From: Adiantum capillus-veneris
Taxonomy: Eukaryota; Streptophyta; Polypodiopsida; Polypodiales; Pteridaceae
Length of the DNA: 64,000 bases
NCBI GenBank assembly: GCA_014529385.2
Contig: CM043969.1
Span: 12,546,648 to 12,610,647 of the forward strand
Reading direction: 5' to 3'
Shown: piece by piece, positions 10,703 to 22,043 of the stretch
Position numbering within the stretch: position 1 is the first letter of the stretch
How the letters are laid out: each line of letters begins with the position of its first letter
Notes under the pieces: model-generated
Seen by the model: the letters and a program-made list of their open reading frames with translations, nothing else
What the model was told of the DNA's origin: nothing
Databases searched by the model: none
Position numbers and translations under genes: made by a program

Positions 10703-13440
10703 TGTCGGGGGATAATTGTACGAAAGGTGAGCCGGGAAGGCACCGGGCCCCTAGCTGTGAGAGGTGCGGAAAACAAGGTGTAGCAGATACAATTTACCGA
10801 CAGCAGTATTTAAAACAGGCAGTCCATTTAATTCCTAGTTAATTGACAAAATCCATGATTAATCGATCACTAATGGAGCTTAAATTCTCTTTACAAGAAG
10901 AAATCCTGGCTAAAACCAGGTGCTAAACAGAACAATTGATGAATTCTGCTTACTCTGCCTTCTGCTTCTTGATTCGATGGTCACTGCTAACGGTTTGAGA
11001 TTAGGCTTCGTTTGGCTTACGGCTTGGCTTGAGGGCTTAAGCTTGAAGATTAAGCGAGATTAATAAATTGTAGACATTAACAGGAATCCCGATTAAGCTT
11101 AACACTAGGTTGGTAACCTAACAGGACATATAAGTGTCCTTTCAGGGTTTTGAAAAAGACCTCCAAAACCATAGTAGATCCACTCCTTTTGTAAAATCCT
11201 TTCATGAGGTTATAGTTCAAGGCCTACTACAAATGGAAAAAATAAGAAACTTGTAAAATTTCTCATCTTTTGGTCACACCAAGCCTCCAAAGTTGATGGA
11301 CCAGTACATTTTCATCAAAACAGTCATTTCTTACGTTTTGTTGCATAAAAATAAGATTAGGGATTTTTGTAGGACTTGAGATAAATTCCCTAGCTAACTT
11401 CAATGGGTTGGTGATCAGAACATATGATTGCTTCTCACTCACTATTTTTTGTTTTGCCAAAAGAAATAGGTACAAAAAAGTTGAATTTTTACCATTCTGC
11501 AAACCTCTCATCAAAGTTTCTATAGCCACTCTCAATACAAATAATATATTCATGTTTTCTAAGTTCCCTATTGTCCTTTAGGTTCATAAGGAGCCATGGA
11601 GCATGTCAGAAGAATAATACATCTCTTACCAAGGGGAATCTTGGGGACAAAGATGAAGTGCTAAATACAGCAAACATGAAAAAACTGGGTTCAACATTAT
11701 GAGTTGTAGAATCCCATAGAAACTATTCAATATCTAGCCAAATTTTATCCTTATGACTAGATATGGTTACTACCTACAAAATGCATGTAGTTGTCACAAG
11801 AAACTAACAATATTGAAAAAGCTATACTTGATATAGTAGAATGTTTTGTTTTCTTCTATAATTGAAAAAATCAACCATCGTTATCTACTATGAAAAATAG
11901 GGTATTAGGTGCCCCAAAACTCAAGGAATATTAGCTTTATGTTACAATATGCGACATAGAAAATCAAAACTGCATTTGGATATCATGAAAGCCACCAAAA
12001 AAATCATAGAAGAGCTAAAATTGGCTAAAAAACAGGATTTGACAATTTTTGTAATTTGGTCATAACTTACAACTTTAACATTTATTCCTCCCTAGAAGCA
12101 TCAGGACATGTTGAGGACTACTAAAGATAGTTCTCTAGCATTATAGACCTCACAAACATAAATTCTAGAGTGGTATAGTTGCAAAAAGCTGAAAAAAGAC
12201 AAAAACAGGACCCATTTTTTCACACAGTTTAGGTTGTGAAATGTTGTGCAAGGACAATGTTAAAGATGGAATTGATATTCCAAAAAAATGTCAAGTTTTT
12301 TTCAGCTCATGAGACAAATTTCTAGACAGATAGCACCTCAAAACCCATTTTGAAACTCTTGACATAATTCAAGGAAAATGGTCACTTAACAGGACATAAA
12401 AATGTCCCAGGACATAAAAGTGTCCCATTACCAACCTAGTGTTAAGAGCTTCTCAAGATTAAGTTCCTATGAGGAGGAAGAGGTTAAGAATTTTCGGCTA
12501 TGGAGGTTCGGAGATGGAGCTTAAGAAGATAGATTAAGAGCTTAAGAGTATTCCTAGATTTTCTTCCCATGAGGAGGAAGAGAGCTTAAGTTGATCTCGA
12601 TTATGAAGGGCTTATGGGTATGGAGATTCAGAAGATATAGCTTAAGAAGATCTTATTAAGCTTAAAGCTATGGAGGTTCGGAGACGGTGCTTTTCGATTA
12701 TCAAGAGCTTAAGAGCATTCTTTTGCGGAGAGAAGAGCTCAAAGAAGATGGAGCTTAAGAAGGGAGTTTCCGTCTAAGGAGATTATGAGGCCTAGATTCC
12801 TTGAACCCCACGTCCCTCTTATGCATGCTCACTTTTCTAAAATTAGCGGGGCACCCATTAGTGATGTCGCTAATGGGTCCTTCCCCTTGTGTCGTGGCAA
12901 GCCCGAAGAGTGACTTCCTTAGTTCACGGCGATAGTGGCTCTGCATTTGATCGCGCCGGCATTCTCGTGCTTTCTCGTTTCTATGCCGAGGTCGCCCAAG
13001 CTCTGTAGCGCGCGCGCTGGGCGCATCTTCCTCTCTGTGCTATGCTGTTCGACGACCAGCCCGCCATCACTCTCTTTTTCTTCCCTTTGTTTACACATAC
13101 CCTAAAAAAAAACCTTTGATTCTACCCCATTGGGCGGGCATAGCTCCATAATGGAGGACACCCATATCGAAAGTGCTTTGCTGAGCTTCCGTCGGCCTCT
13201 AAGCTTCATTAAGGCCCCACATTAGACATACATAGTGGCCAAAGAATTGCCAAGTTTCCCAATGGTGGCATCCGGCCACACTTTATCGGCCATGCAATGG
13301 GCAAGCCCACATTAAGCATACATAGCGGCAAGATGTGCCTAGCACAACATCTGGTATATAATGACAATGTCATCCTGAATTTTACTGCCCATTCCAGTAT
13401 CTCGTATAACGCCAAAATTACCTAGCTATAGCAGCCGACA
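10703..13440 (-). repeat. 5' LTR of A3, interrupted by a DNA transposon (outer end tentative)
   Basis: The inner end is fixed by the PBS. The first 120 bases are recognisably similar to the start of the A1 LTR (conserved GTGAGCC..GGCAGGCRYCGGGCC context). The part right of the insertion (12446-12780) has imperfect repeats built on GAGCTTAAGAAGAT and TATGGAGGTTCGGAGA. Excluding the 1.34-kb insert the LTR would be about 1.4 kb. Two related sentences around CCCACATTARRCATACATAG lie at 13214 and 13309. Confidence 0.4.
11103..12441. mobile_element. Non-autonomous piggyBac-like element (1339 bp) flanked by TTAA
   Basis: Seen: inverted ends CACTAGGTTGGTAA / TTACCAACCTAGTG (14 bp perfect). TTAA lies on both sides (11099-11102 and 12442-12445). 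Subterminal imperfect palindromes of the form GGACA-N-TGTCC occur inside each end (one on the left near 11123, two on the right near 12394-12427). The interior is AT-rich with no plausible transposase. Known: TTAA target duplication is the mark of piggyBac. The ends also start CACTA, but the flanking three bases are not a direct repeat (TAA versus TTA), so a CACTA element fits less well. Confidence 0.65.
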
Positions 13441-14061
13441 ATTGTCATCAGCCTCAAGCCTTATTATCTGATCAAGCGGAAATCTGCCTGACGAGCTGTA
13501 AATCCTTGTAGACCTCTCAAGCTGCATAAAATGCATACAAACCCTACTGAGGCTACAATATCCCAGATGGCACTCCGATCGAGCAGACCGAACTAGTACG
13601 GAGCCGACCCCCGATGAATTTTTAACAGCTAATATCTTGGCGACCGAGACTCCAATCTCACTGATCTAAAAATACCGACATGTTGCACAAAGTGAGCACT
13701 TCAGTCGGATGCATTCATTTCATTTTTATCCTCTCAGCTGTTGTTGCCCAATCCGGCACAGATCTGCGATCAACTTGAACTTTAAACTTCCATAACTTCT
13801 TCATCGTAGCTCCAATCGACGAGCTGTAAAGACAGGCCAGTAGAGCACGTTAAGCACTGCAGTTCTATGGCACAATACCCCATTCATGTTCACTTCAAGC
13901 ATAACACTTTTTAGCATCATTAAAGAATGTTTTGGCCCTTTCAGCCGCATTTGACATACATTCAGCATTGAACTCGGCCTGCAACCAGCCCTTAATCACT
14001 GTTCATTAAACATATAAGCTGCAAACAAACTTAATGTGCATTTTCCTGGCATCTTTTTTGC
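13441..14061. other. Unassigned sequence
   Basis: About 620 bp without a convincing reading frame or repeat. It may be the tail of the A3 LTR or old flanking DNA. I see no feature I can support. Confidence 0.3.
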
Positions 14062-14597
14062 ATGGGAGCGGAGCTGCACGACAACGGGACACAACAAGGC
14101 GACATGCCACATGTCTCAAGAAGAATGGATAACTCATACATGTATAATCAAAGTTCTAATGATGCAAAAGAACTAGATCAATATGAGAAATCACTTCTAC
14201 ATATGTGCAATAGTATCAGAATGCTCATTGCAAATGGTGTATCTTTATGGCAAGGCACCAATGACTTTACATGTAGAAAGAACAATGGTGATAGTGTGAT
14301 TGATTATATGTTGTTTTGGGAAGACACTCTAGAATGCATACAAAGTTTTACACTTGGTGAATGGAATCCGGAATCGGATCATAGGATGTTATGTATTGAC
14401 CTCAAGTGTGGTAAGAGACCCGAGCATGTAGCCTCCAATCATGATGTGAATCATTCGTACCTATGTCTAGACTTCAAATGAGCACTTATATATGCTAATT
14501 TGGTGGACCAAATCATGACAGAGCATCAAGAGAGCCCAACATTTGAATGCAAGTGGAAAGTTTTCAAAGAAGTAATTTTCTCTTGTGCAAAGGAATG
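14062..14597 (+). pseudogene. LINE endonuclease (C-terminal half)
   Basis: The frame carries the end of an APE-type exonuclease-endonuclease-phosphatase domain: NGVSLWQGTNDFTC, then SVIDYML, then the catalytic block NPESDHRMLC. These are the conserved ...SVIDYV...SDH residues of plant LINE ORF2 endonucleases. The N-terminal half with the metal-binding Asn and Glu is absent upstream. A TGA at 14479 interrupts the frame, but the protein reads on to about 14597, where an unrelated minus-strand element begins. The RT at 17998 is probably the next part of the same LINE. Confidence 0.8.
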
Positions 14598-15515
14598 ACC
14601 TTTCATAGGCTCCACTTTTCCTTCATCGCTCAGCACGTACGGGGTGATGGCGACGCGTCTGACTACTCCTAGACTTTTAGCTAGCAACAGCTGTAGGTAA
14701 TTATTGTAGTTGGTGCGTTGCATGAACTCCACTCCATTTAGCTGTAACTCGTATCCAGCCCACTGGGTCTTACCCATGGTGGAGAGTTTCTTCAGGATGA
14801 GCTGTACAGGGAGAGGAGGAAGACCCTCTATCCGTTCTCCAAAATAGCGAGAGCAGTAGCCGATCCACTCCTTCTTAGGGCATGGTAACCTTCTTACCAC
14901 TTCTACTTTTGGATTGTCAAAACAGACTGACAGTACTCGCACGCTCCGTGCGAATCGATAGGCGACCTTCCACCGCGTCACCTCGGATGACCTTCTTTTT
15001 GGAAAACTAAGCACAGCTCGGCTTCCCAAACTTGAAGCACTCGTGTGGACATGTGCTTCTTCCTTTGGGGTCATGTGTTTCCAGACAGGCTTAGCCCTTC
15101 CTTCCCTTTTTCTCGAGCAGCTCCTTTTGGCCACTTGGGAGTAGAGGCTATAACTTTGCTTGCAGTTTCCTTAGGAAAGAGAGGGATTACGGATCTTTTT
15201 CCTCCCTTGATATGGACGACCTCCTCGTGGTGAACGTTGATGTAGATTATTTCATCCCCTTCGTTACCTTCGTTTGCTGGCACTCATTGACATTGTGCTT
15301 TGGTCGAGAGTAGTGATGGCACTTCATAGCTTTTCCATACGATGCTCTCAATTTTTTGTTAGAACGAGCAACACAAGATGGGGAGCATACCTCTTAAATA
15401 CTAACGACACTACAGCCTGATAGTAGTACTTTAATGAAGGCAGTTGTGCCTCTTTGGTCTCCTCCTCCTCCATTCTCCAGTTGGAGAATTCTTTTAGCCA
15501 TTTGTCCATGGTTGA
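14598..15515 (-). pseudogene. Unidentified ORF of element E (gag position)
   Basis: It starts near 15515 with an acidic stretch (MDKWLKEFSNWRMEEEETKE) and continues through 15283-15071 and 15134-14600 with frame changes. The last block contains KKEWIGYCSRYFGERIEGLPPLP and a WAGYELQLNG stretch. I do not recognise the family. Its position after LTR and PBS suggests a gag or additional ORF. No zinc knuckle or protease motif is visible. Confidence 0.35.
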
Positions 15516-15879
15516 CGATGTGCGTTATCTTCAGCATTGTAAATTGAAGGTTTCCAAGAAGCCCTCCTCAGTGGGGGCACCAAATGAGGAGCACAAAGCG
15601 TGACACGGACCCCGACGGCCTCAAACACCATAAGCCGATGCAGCCGTGGTGATAGAGAGATAGAGAGAGAAATCACGAGCCTAGTAGTGCATTCTCTAGA
15701 GGTGACTCACAGACACAGAGATTTTGCTAGCGTGAGTGTGTGTGTGTGGCGACCATTGGAGTTAAGGTGTAGACACGGCTTCTTCACATAGTGCTAATTT
15801 CCAAAATGCTACATTAAATCCCCTCTTTCTTTATGCAAGTGTTGCCAATCCCTCCCACCAAAATGCTACAAAGTGCTGA

Positions 15880-15881
<2 letters not shown>

Positions 15882-15910
<29 letters not shown>
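15882..15910. repeat. 29-base C homopolymer
   Basis: Twenty-nine C in a row in the LTR of element E. The length may be affected by sequencing. Confidence 0.9.
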
Positions 15911-15928
15911 GATAGTGACCTCTTAGTG

Positions 15929-15940
15929 CCTTTTTATAGA
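15929..15940 (-). promoter_or_regulatory. TATA box of the element E LTR
   Basis: The minus strand reads TCTATAAAAAGG, about 280 bp into the presumed LTR and upstream of a poly-C/G run. Confidence 0.45.
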
Positions 15941-16217
15941 TGCTGGCATCTTTTAGGTTAGGGTAATCTCATTAGGTTTAGGGCCTTAATGAGGGGAGAC
16001 AAAGCAAGGTGGTGGGTCCTAGATAGTTGACCCTTGCTTTGTCTTGGGGATTTTAAAAATGAAAACTCCTAAATGGGCCTTTGTAAACATCACTTAGAGA
16101 GAGGCAATAATTTACAAATTGGGATTTTTTTACAAGATTTGGTTTAAAATTGGGAAAAGTGATGAAAACCTATGGATTTCATTGAAGAGGGCGTCGTGGA
16201 TGCGACGTCGACGAACA

Positions 16218-16725
16218 GGGGCTTAGCTGGTGTGTCGATGTAGCGTGTTCGCCAATTTCAAGGCCGGTCGGGACATGCCTTCGATGTCTTTTCTTGTGTC
16301 AATGTCGGCGATGCGTGACTCGGCCTTCTTCTTCTTCGTTGATGAAGCCGATTCTTTGTTTTTTCTATTTTCTGATGTCTGCGTATATACGTGCATGCAT
16401 TGTGAGTGTATGTGTTTATATGTGTGTGCATGTAGGTGTGTGCGCTATATATGTGAGTGCGTGAGGGTGTGTGAGTGTTTTTTATTTAAAAAAAGTGTTG
16501 TGAGTGTGTGTACGTATGGCTCGGGGTTGTATGTGGGTGTGTAAGCGGGTGGGTGGGTAAGCGAGAACGAGGGAGAGGGTGTAATTTTATTACATATATA
16601 ATATATATGTTTTTCTTTTTTTTTTTGACGCCCTGGCGATGGCAACAAAAACGTGAGGGGAGGGGGGGAAAAGAGTGTGTGTGTGTGAGGGTGTGAGAGG
16701 GGGTGGAGGGGCATGGGGTATGTGA

Positions 16726-16756
<31 letters not shown>

Positions 16757-16781
16757 TGTGAATGAGTGTGTGTGTGTGTTT

Positions 16782-16865
<84 letters not shown>

Positions 16866-17043
16866 GGTTTACTGCGCTGCCTGCAGGCTGACGAGGGGGG
16901 AGAGAAGCAGAGAGGGAGGGAGGAATGGGTGAGAGAGTGTTTAGGGGGTGGGGTGAGAGAGATGGTGTGTGTGTGGGTGTGTGTGTGTGTGTGTATAGAG
17001 AGAGAGAGAGGAATTTGTTGCGCCTGCGGGCTTGAACATAGAG

Positions 17044-17094
<51 letters not shown>

Positions 17095-17950
17095 TCATGT
17101 GGCGGCTCTGTATCTGACAGAGACGAGGAGGGGATGAGGGGTATGGGGGGGTAAGTGTGTGTGTATTTGTGGATAAGGAGTGTGAGAGAGAGAGAGAGTT
17201 GTAGCTGCGTTGTATGGCCTGAATGTGAGCGCGAGAGAGGGAGAGAGAGATGGCTGGCTCGGGGTGCATGGCCAAAAGAGCGAGGGAAGGGGGGTCTTTT
17301 TTGTGGTCAACGGGGTGGGGTATAGCGGGCCAAGGGAGGGTGCAGCTGAGGGGCAAACGGGTGAGTGGGGGGGGGGGGGGGGGGGGGGGGGTGTGAGTGT
17401 GTTGGGTTATTAGAGAGAAAGAGAGAGGATATTATACATTGCAGGGTCGCTCACACAGAGAGCAAGAGGGAGAGCTAGAACAAGGGACAAAGAGATAGAG
17501 AGACAGCTTGGGAGAGTGGTGGCCAGCCAGAGGGGAAAAAGCAAGAGGATAAGGGAAGGGAGAGTGCGGTCGAGGGAGTGTGGATGAGAGGGAAGAGGGA
17601 GGGGTGAGGTAGGGCGGCCCGCCGGTGGAGTATGGACGAGCGAGAGGTAAGAGAGAGAGGAAATAAAATGTGAAAGTGTGTGTATGAATAATGAAAGAGA
17701 GAGAGTTTGACTCTTGTCCATGCATGGCGGCCCGCCAGTGGAATAAAAGCCAGTGGTGGTTTGTTTTTATGCACCCTTTGGGCTGGGTGACACAGGAGCA
17801 GAGATAAGAGAGAGATGGTGGATTGGCGGAACTAAGCAGGAGAGGGAGAGGCCTCTGTCCTCTGGAAATAATGGAGAGAGGTGTGGCCAAATTGGTGGCT
17901 GCCCACTGGCCAAGCATAGAAGGGGGTGGTGAATTAAAAAAAAAACTTTT
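16218..17950. repeat. 1.7-kb purine-rich microsatellite tract (GA, TG, G)
   Basis: This stretch is dominated by GT/TG (16390-16780), an uninterrupted GA run (16785-16862), more GA blocks (17000-17095), a G25 homopolymer (17367-17391) and GA-rich degenerate sequence to 17900. The long frames on both strands encode only Ser-Leu, Thr-His or Arg-Glu dipeptide repeats and are not genes. It separates element E from the LINE RT. Confidence 0.85.
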
Positions 17951-17959
17951 TATCGTTTT

Positions 17960-19610
17960 TTTCCGGTAGTGTACTCCTCCCTGATTGGGGTTGGTTCTTG
18001 CGGCTACGGTTTCGAAAACCGGCCGTCAGTTCTTTGATGGAAAAGTTATTTGGATGTATCATGGAGATGAAGATAAGTGAATGGGCTGGAAAGAATAGCA
18101 AACGTGCGCTTGGCCAAGCAGGTTTTCGAAAGCATCATAGCACTATTGATCACCTCGTCACTCTTCGAGTTCTTATGGAAGCGTCTCGATTGAAAGGAAA
18201 AAAGTTGTATTGTTGCTTTGTGGATTTCAAGAAATCTTTTGACATGGTACCACAAGGAAATCTTTGGAGACATATGCAAAGCCTTCAAGTGCCGAGAGAA
18301 TGTATGAATGCAGTCTTTCGCATCTACCAAAAAGTGATATGCTGAATACGTATGGGAGATAAAATTTCAAAAGTTTTTGCAAGCACCATTGGTGTCAAAC
18401 AAGGATGCCCACTTTCCCCAACCCTCTTTGGGCTACTCATTGATGAATTGGAATGCATGGTTCTTGATTTTATGCAACAAAAAGGCATAGAAGAGGTTAA
18501 GATCGGAAATGCGGTGATCATGTTTTTGCTTTATGCCGATGATGTAGTGCTCTTGGCACATACCTTAGAAGATGCACAAAAGCTTATGAGTGTCTTGGAA
18601 CGCTTTTGCCTACATAGAGGGCTGATCATGAATAGATCCAAAACCAAGTTTATGCTTGTAAAGACCCTCAATAACAAAAATCCATGCATTGTATACAACA
18701 ATGAGTAACTTGAAGTGGTAGATAGCTTCAAGTACCTTGGTCTTGAGGTTCCATCCAATCATAAATGTAAGGGTTGCACAATGCATCACTTGGAAGACAA
18801 AAAGAGGGCTTATTATGTATTTGAGAACATGTGCAATGCTGGAGAGATCAAGTGTTGGGCTCTCAAAAAGTACCTCTTTGACACATTGGTGACACCCGTG
18901 CTTCTATATGGAGTGGAGGTGTGGGATGGTAGCATCGGGAAGTCTACTTGGAAAGAGTTTGAGAATTCCAAAAGAGTTTTCTCACCAACTTTCTCCAAGT
19001 TAAGACACAAACACTCTACATGCTCTTACTTCTTGAGTCCGGATCGCTTTCCATTGAAGTCTTGGCATGTAAAGGGTTGTGGAGTACATGCCTAAGACAC
19101 ATCGTAGCTCTTTGTCTAGAATCACATATGAAGCAAGTCAAAAGGTCCAAAAGTCATGCAAGAGCAAAATACTAAGTTCAGGGTGGATGCTTGACATTAA
19201 GAAATGGTTTGGAAGATGGGATGCATGTCACTTGGTCAAGGATGCGTTGATCGACTCCCAAGTTAATGAGGCCTTCTTACAACGCCAATGTATCATGGCT
19301 TGGGAGAAATCCGGAGGTTCTCGCTTCAGCTATTACACCACACACATTGCCCCAGACTACAAATCTCTCTTCTTCTCCAAACGAGGTCACCGAACCCATA
19401 CTTACATTCTTGATCCCATCTTGTTGAGTGTGATCCGCACCATTGCCTCCATTTGTCTTAGCTCCCAGTGTCTATACTGCGAGACAGGATGTTGGGGCAC
19501 TGGCGAGGAGCCTCCTCGATTTTTCACCTTATGCCCTTGTCAAGTGCAAGAGAGTGAGTACCACACACTACAGTGCTCTGTAGATCTAGTTATGTTTGAT
19601 TCATGAAAGA
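17960..19610 (+). pseudogene. LINE reverse transcriptase and C-terminal zinc region
   Basis: Non-LTR RT blocks in order: GQAGFRKHHSTIDH, CCFVDFKKSFDMVP (first catalytic Asp), GVKQGCPLSPTLF, FLLYADDVVLL (YADD, catalytic pair intact, near 18530), then FKYLGLEV and LLYGVEVWD of the thumb/C-terminal part. The last frame (19079-19606) ends in a cysteine-rich CLYC...CPC...H..C region, as in many plant LINEs. Damage: TGA at 18343 where Arg is expected, TAA at 18706, and a frame change at about 19080. The N-terminal RT region between the endonuclease and 17990 is missing. No poly-A tail was seen. Confidence 0.88.
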
Positions 19611-21199
19611 AATGAATGCGGAGCACCTAATGTGCTGAATAACAAGATCTTTTCTTTTGTGGCACGGACCATCTTTGTTCAGTTTGTGCGTCTTCACACC
19701 AACAAAAACCTTTGTAGCCACCATGAATTTGTTGTTGCTATGTTCTGCGAGAGGACAACATCTAACACTGCACTGATCGTATTCTCCCATCAAGCAGTTG
19801 TGTAAATAAAACATGGAATTTCCTGGTTTGGGACACAATAAAAACTCCCATAGTGTTGTGAGGGTCTCAAATGTGGAATTTGGAGTCACACATATACTGC
19901 CACTAATTTTAGGTCACAAACCTCACATCTACATCGGTAAGGACCTCCATGTACTCCATAGCTTCCTTGCCGCATTTGATTGAAAGTCTCTTTGATGTAC
20001 ACATCCTGCACGTGATACTCATAGTAGCATGTATTACAGTATTTCAATTTTTGAATAAAGAAAGGCTTCATACTCTCAAAGCATCTAAGAGAGATGTGCA
20101 TGGTATGATGTCTGTCTTGAAAGCGTCTATACAATTCTACCTACACAAGAACGGAGGCAATGATGAGATAATGTGAGGTGCACTGCTGTATTTTAAAGAT
20201 AGTTGTAGCAATGTACAAAAACTTAAAATGGTTCAAAATGCTAAGCGAGTGGCTAAACCTGCCAAAAGTGGTTAACCTGATTGGAACCAGTACCTACACA
20301 TTATTACAACCAAATTTTAGGTTTGTTAAAGCACTAAAGAGGAACTTATTAAGTAGCACTTGGAAAAATTCTAGTCAGCTCAAAGTGATGAAAGTGGTGG
20401 AAGAAATTCATTTAAAGTCAGGTTTTGAGGCCGCTAGCACCTCTTAGAAGTGGTTTTGCATGATTGAAGTGGCTTTTAACCACTTTTTGGCTATTAAAAC
20501 TACTTAGAAGTGTTAAGAAGAACCTTAAAGAACTTGGAAAATTGTAGCCACCTAAAAGGTGAGACTACCTAAAAGTGGTAAGTATCCACCTCTCATGTCT
20601 CACATAAGTATCTTTCCCAAGGGTCAAGGGGAAACTCTTAGATGGCAAGAGAGGCTCCATAGAATGTGGAAAGCTAGGGTGACTGGAATGCATTTTTGGA
20701 CTCTTGTACAACTCACCATGGCATGTGTGCTAGGCCATGTGCCCTCACATGCTAACAGGGTGACTAGACTCTTGACTGTACAAGAGATGCAGCCCATAGT
20801 ATTTCAGAGGTATAGGTCAAAGGCCATAATCCCAACAAAAAACAGTAATGCTAAAATACTCTTAGTGTAATTCTTTCGATTAGCTTCCATGGTCTCAAAT
20901 CAAAGATTACTTATTGAAATAGAGGAATGCTTCCTAATGGCCCTAGCACACACTTAATCACTTGTAATAAACCCCTAATCATCAAATGAAGGTTAGTGGC
21001 TCATAACTCTTTCTTAGAGCTTGCCCAAAGCAATGATAGTTAAGAGATTGATTATAAGAGTAATATAGTGTGCTAGGTGTTCCTCAAAAGATTCCTAATA
21101 GAGATAATAATTATGCATTGGATACACGAGGAGATCAAGGTACTGAAAAGGAAAATCAAGCCTCAACTTTTGGTGGTCATGTGGGTGTTGTGCAAGTCA
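19611..21199. other. Unassigned sequence between LINE and Tat element
   Basis: Short frames only, none with a recognisable motif. Repeated AAGTGGTT-like words occur at 20440-20590. It may contain the missing 5' LTR/gag region of the Tat element, but I could not identify an LTR matching the one at 25438. Confidence 0.3.
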
Positions 21200-21216
21200 A
21201 ATAGAAAGAAGCAAAT

Positions 21217-22043
21217 GTGCTACCAGTAGGCAAAAGAGAGAGGGAAGGCTATGCAGCACCAGGGCCTAGCAGAAAGAAAGGGAAGGAGAAAGAGGGTGAA
21301 TATGAGAAAGCCAAGAGGAAGAGAAAGCCTCATAGAAAATTTGAAGTGGAGGATTTACAGTTGGGAGAGGGCCAAACAACTTACAGTTTAAAGGAAGACC
21401 TGATTGGGAGGAAAGGAGATTGTACTTTTGGATAGTTGATGAATATGGTGCCCAAACTTAAAAGGTAGTGGAAGGTGTTAGTGAATCCAGAAAAAGAGCT
21501 GAAGCATAAACAAGTTAGAGTGTTGTCTATGGGAGAGTTACCCAACATCTGTCATGTGGTGAACGCTTGGCACAAAGGTGTGGGGATGGGAGAAGCCTAC
21601 ATTGATGGAGGTGCTCAAGTTTGTGTGATCACACAGTCATGTGTCGAGAGACTGGGTCTCATTACATGCGGAAGCTATGGGTGAAATGTTTGGGAATGAT
21701 CAAGAATTTGGAAGTCAAAGTCTTTAACGTGAAGGTTATGGTAAACTTTCATGTTATGCCAGCTGGTCAAGGAGCCTTCCCTCTCATTTTGGGACGACCT
21801 TGGTTGAGAGTTGTTGGTGCCGTGCAAGATTGGTGCAAGGGCACAATCGGGGTGCATGACAATAAGGGTGAAAAGAGAGTGTTTGATATGACAACCAAAC
21901 GACCTATGTCACTTGAAGATGTGAGTGAGAATGAGGAGTCCGAAACTACCAGCGGTGATAGTTCTAAAGACTCAGAAAGTAGCACTACTTTGAGTTCCAG
22001 TGATGAGGGTGAGGTGTCGTTCTTGTTGTTGGATGAGGAATAG
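21217..22043 (+). pseudogene. F gag end and aspartic protease
   Basis: The basic gag end leads to YSLKEDLIGRKGDCTFG, TAG, LMNMVPKLKR, TAG, W. This matches the plant Tat pattern ...TFGQL...P..RRQW, so both TAGs (21433, 21466) stand where Gln is expected. The protease has AYIDGGAQVCVIT, with DGG in place of DTG/DSG, and FPLILGRPWLR near its end. A frame change lies at about 21655-21665. An acidic Ser-rich tail (ENEESETTSGDSSKDSESST) follows, ending in TAG at 22041. Confidence 0.75.

Larger units (their letters stand above)
9993..13440 (-). mobile_element. Family A-related retrotransposon, copy A3 (5' LTR, PBS and gag only)
   Basis: The minus strand shows an LTR starting TGTCGGGGG on the plus strand (10703), a PBS region (about 10683-10698) closely matching that of A1, then gag to about 9993, where the LTR of A1 begins. 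It is therefore truncated or split by A1. The outer LTR end is put at the CCGACA at 13435-13440 on the strength of the family's TGTCG...CGACA ends; this is a guess. The LTR is itself interrupted by the element at 11103-12441. Confidence 0.6.
14598..16217 (-). mobile_element. 5' part of a minus-strand LTR retrotransposon (element E) lodged in the LINE
   Basis: Minus strand: an LTR-like block (16217-15585) with a TATA box, ending CTCCTCA; two bases later TGGTGCCCCCACTGAGG (15582-15566) in the position of a PBS; then a coding-like region down to about 14600. TG/CA ends are present (TGTTCGTCGACG at the outer end). No second LTR or pol was found, so it is a truncated 5' end. I did not match the PBS to a specific tRNA. 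Confidence 0.5.

Noticed and set aside
11103-12441. Reading the TTAA element as a CACTA transposon because its ends start CACTA
   Set aside because: The three flanking bases are not a direct repeat, the CACTA-type subterminal array is absent, and TTAA is present on both sides.
11103-12441. Reading the TTAA element as a PIF/Harbinger MITE with a TWA duplication
   Set aside because: The flanks would be TTA on the left and TAA on the right, not identical.
16445-17917. Long open frames on the minus strand rich in Ser/Leu, Thr/His and Pro
   Set aside because: They are translations of GA and GT microsatellites.
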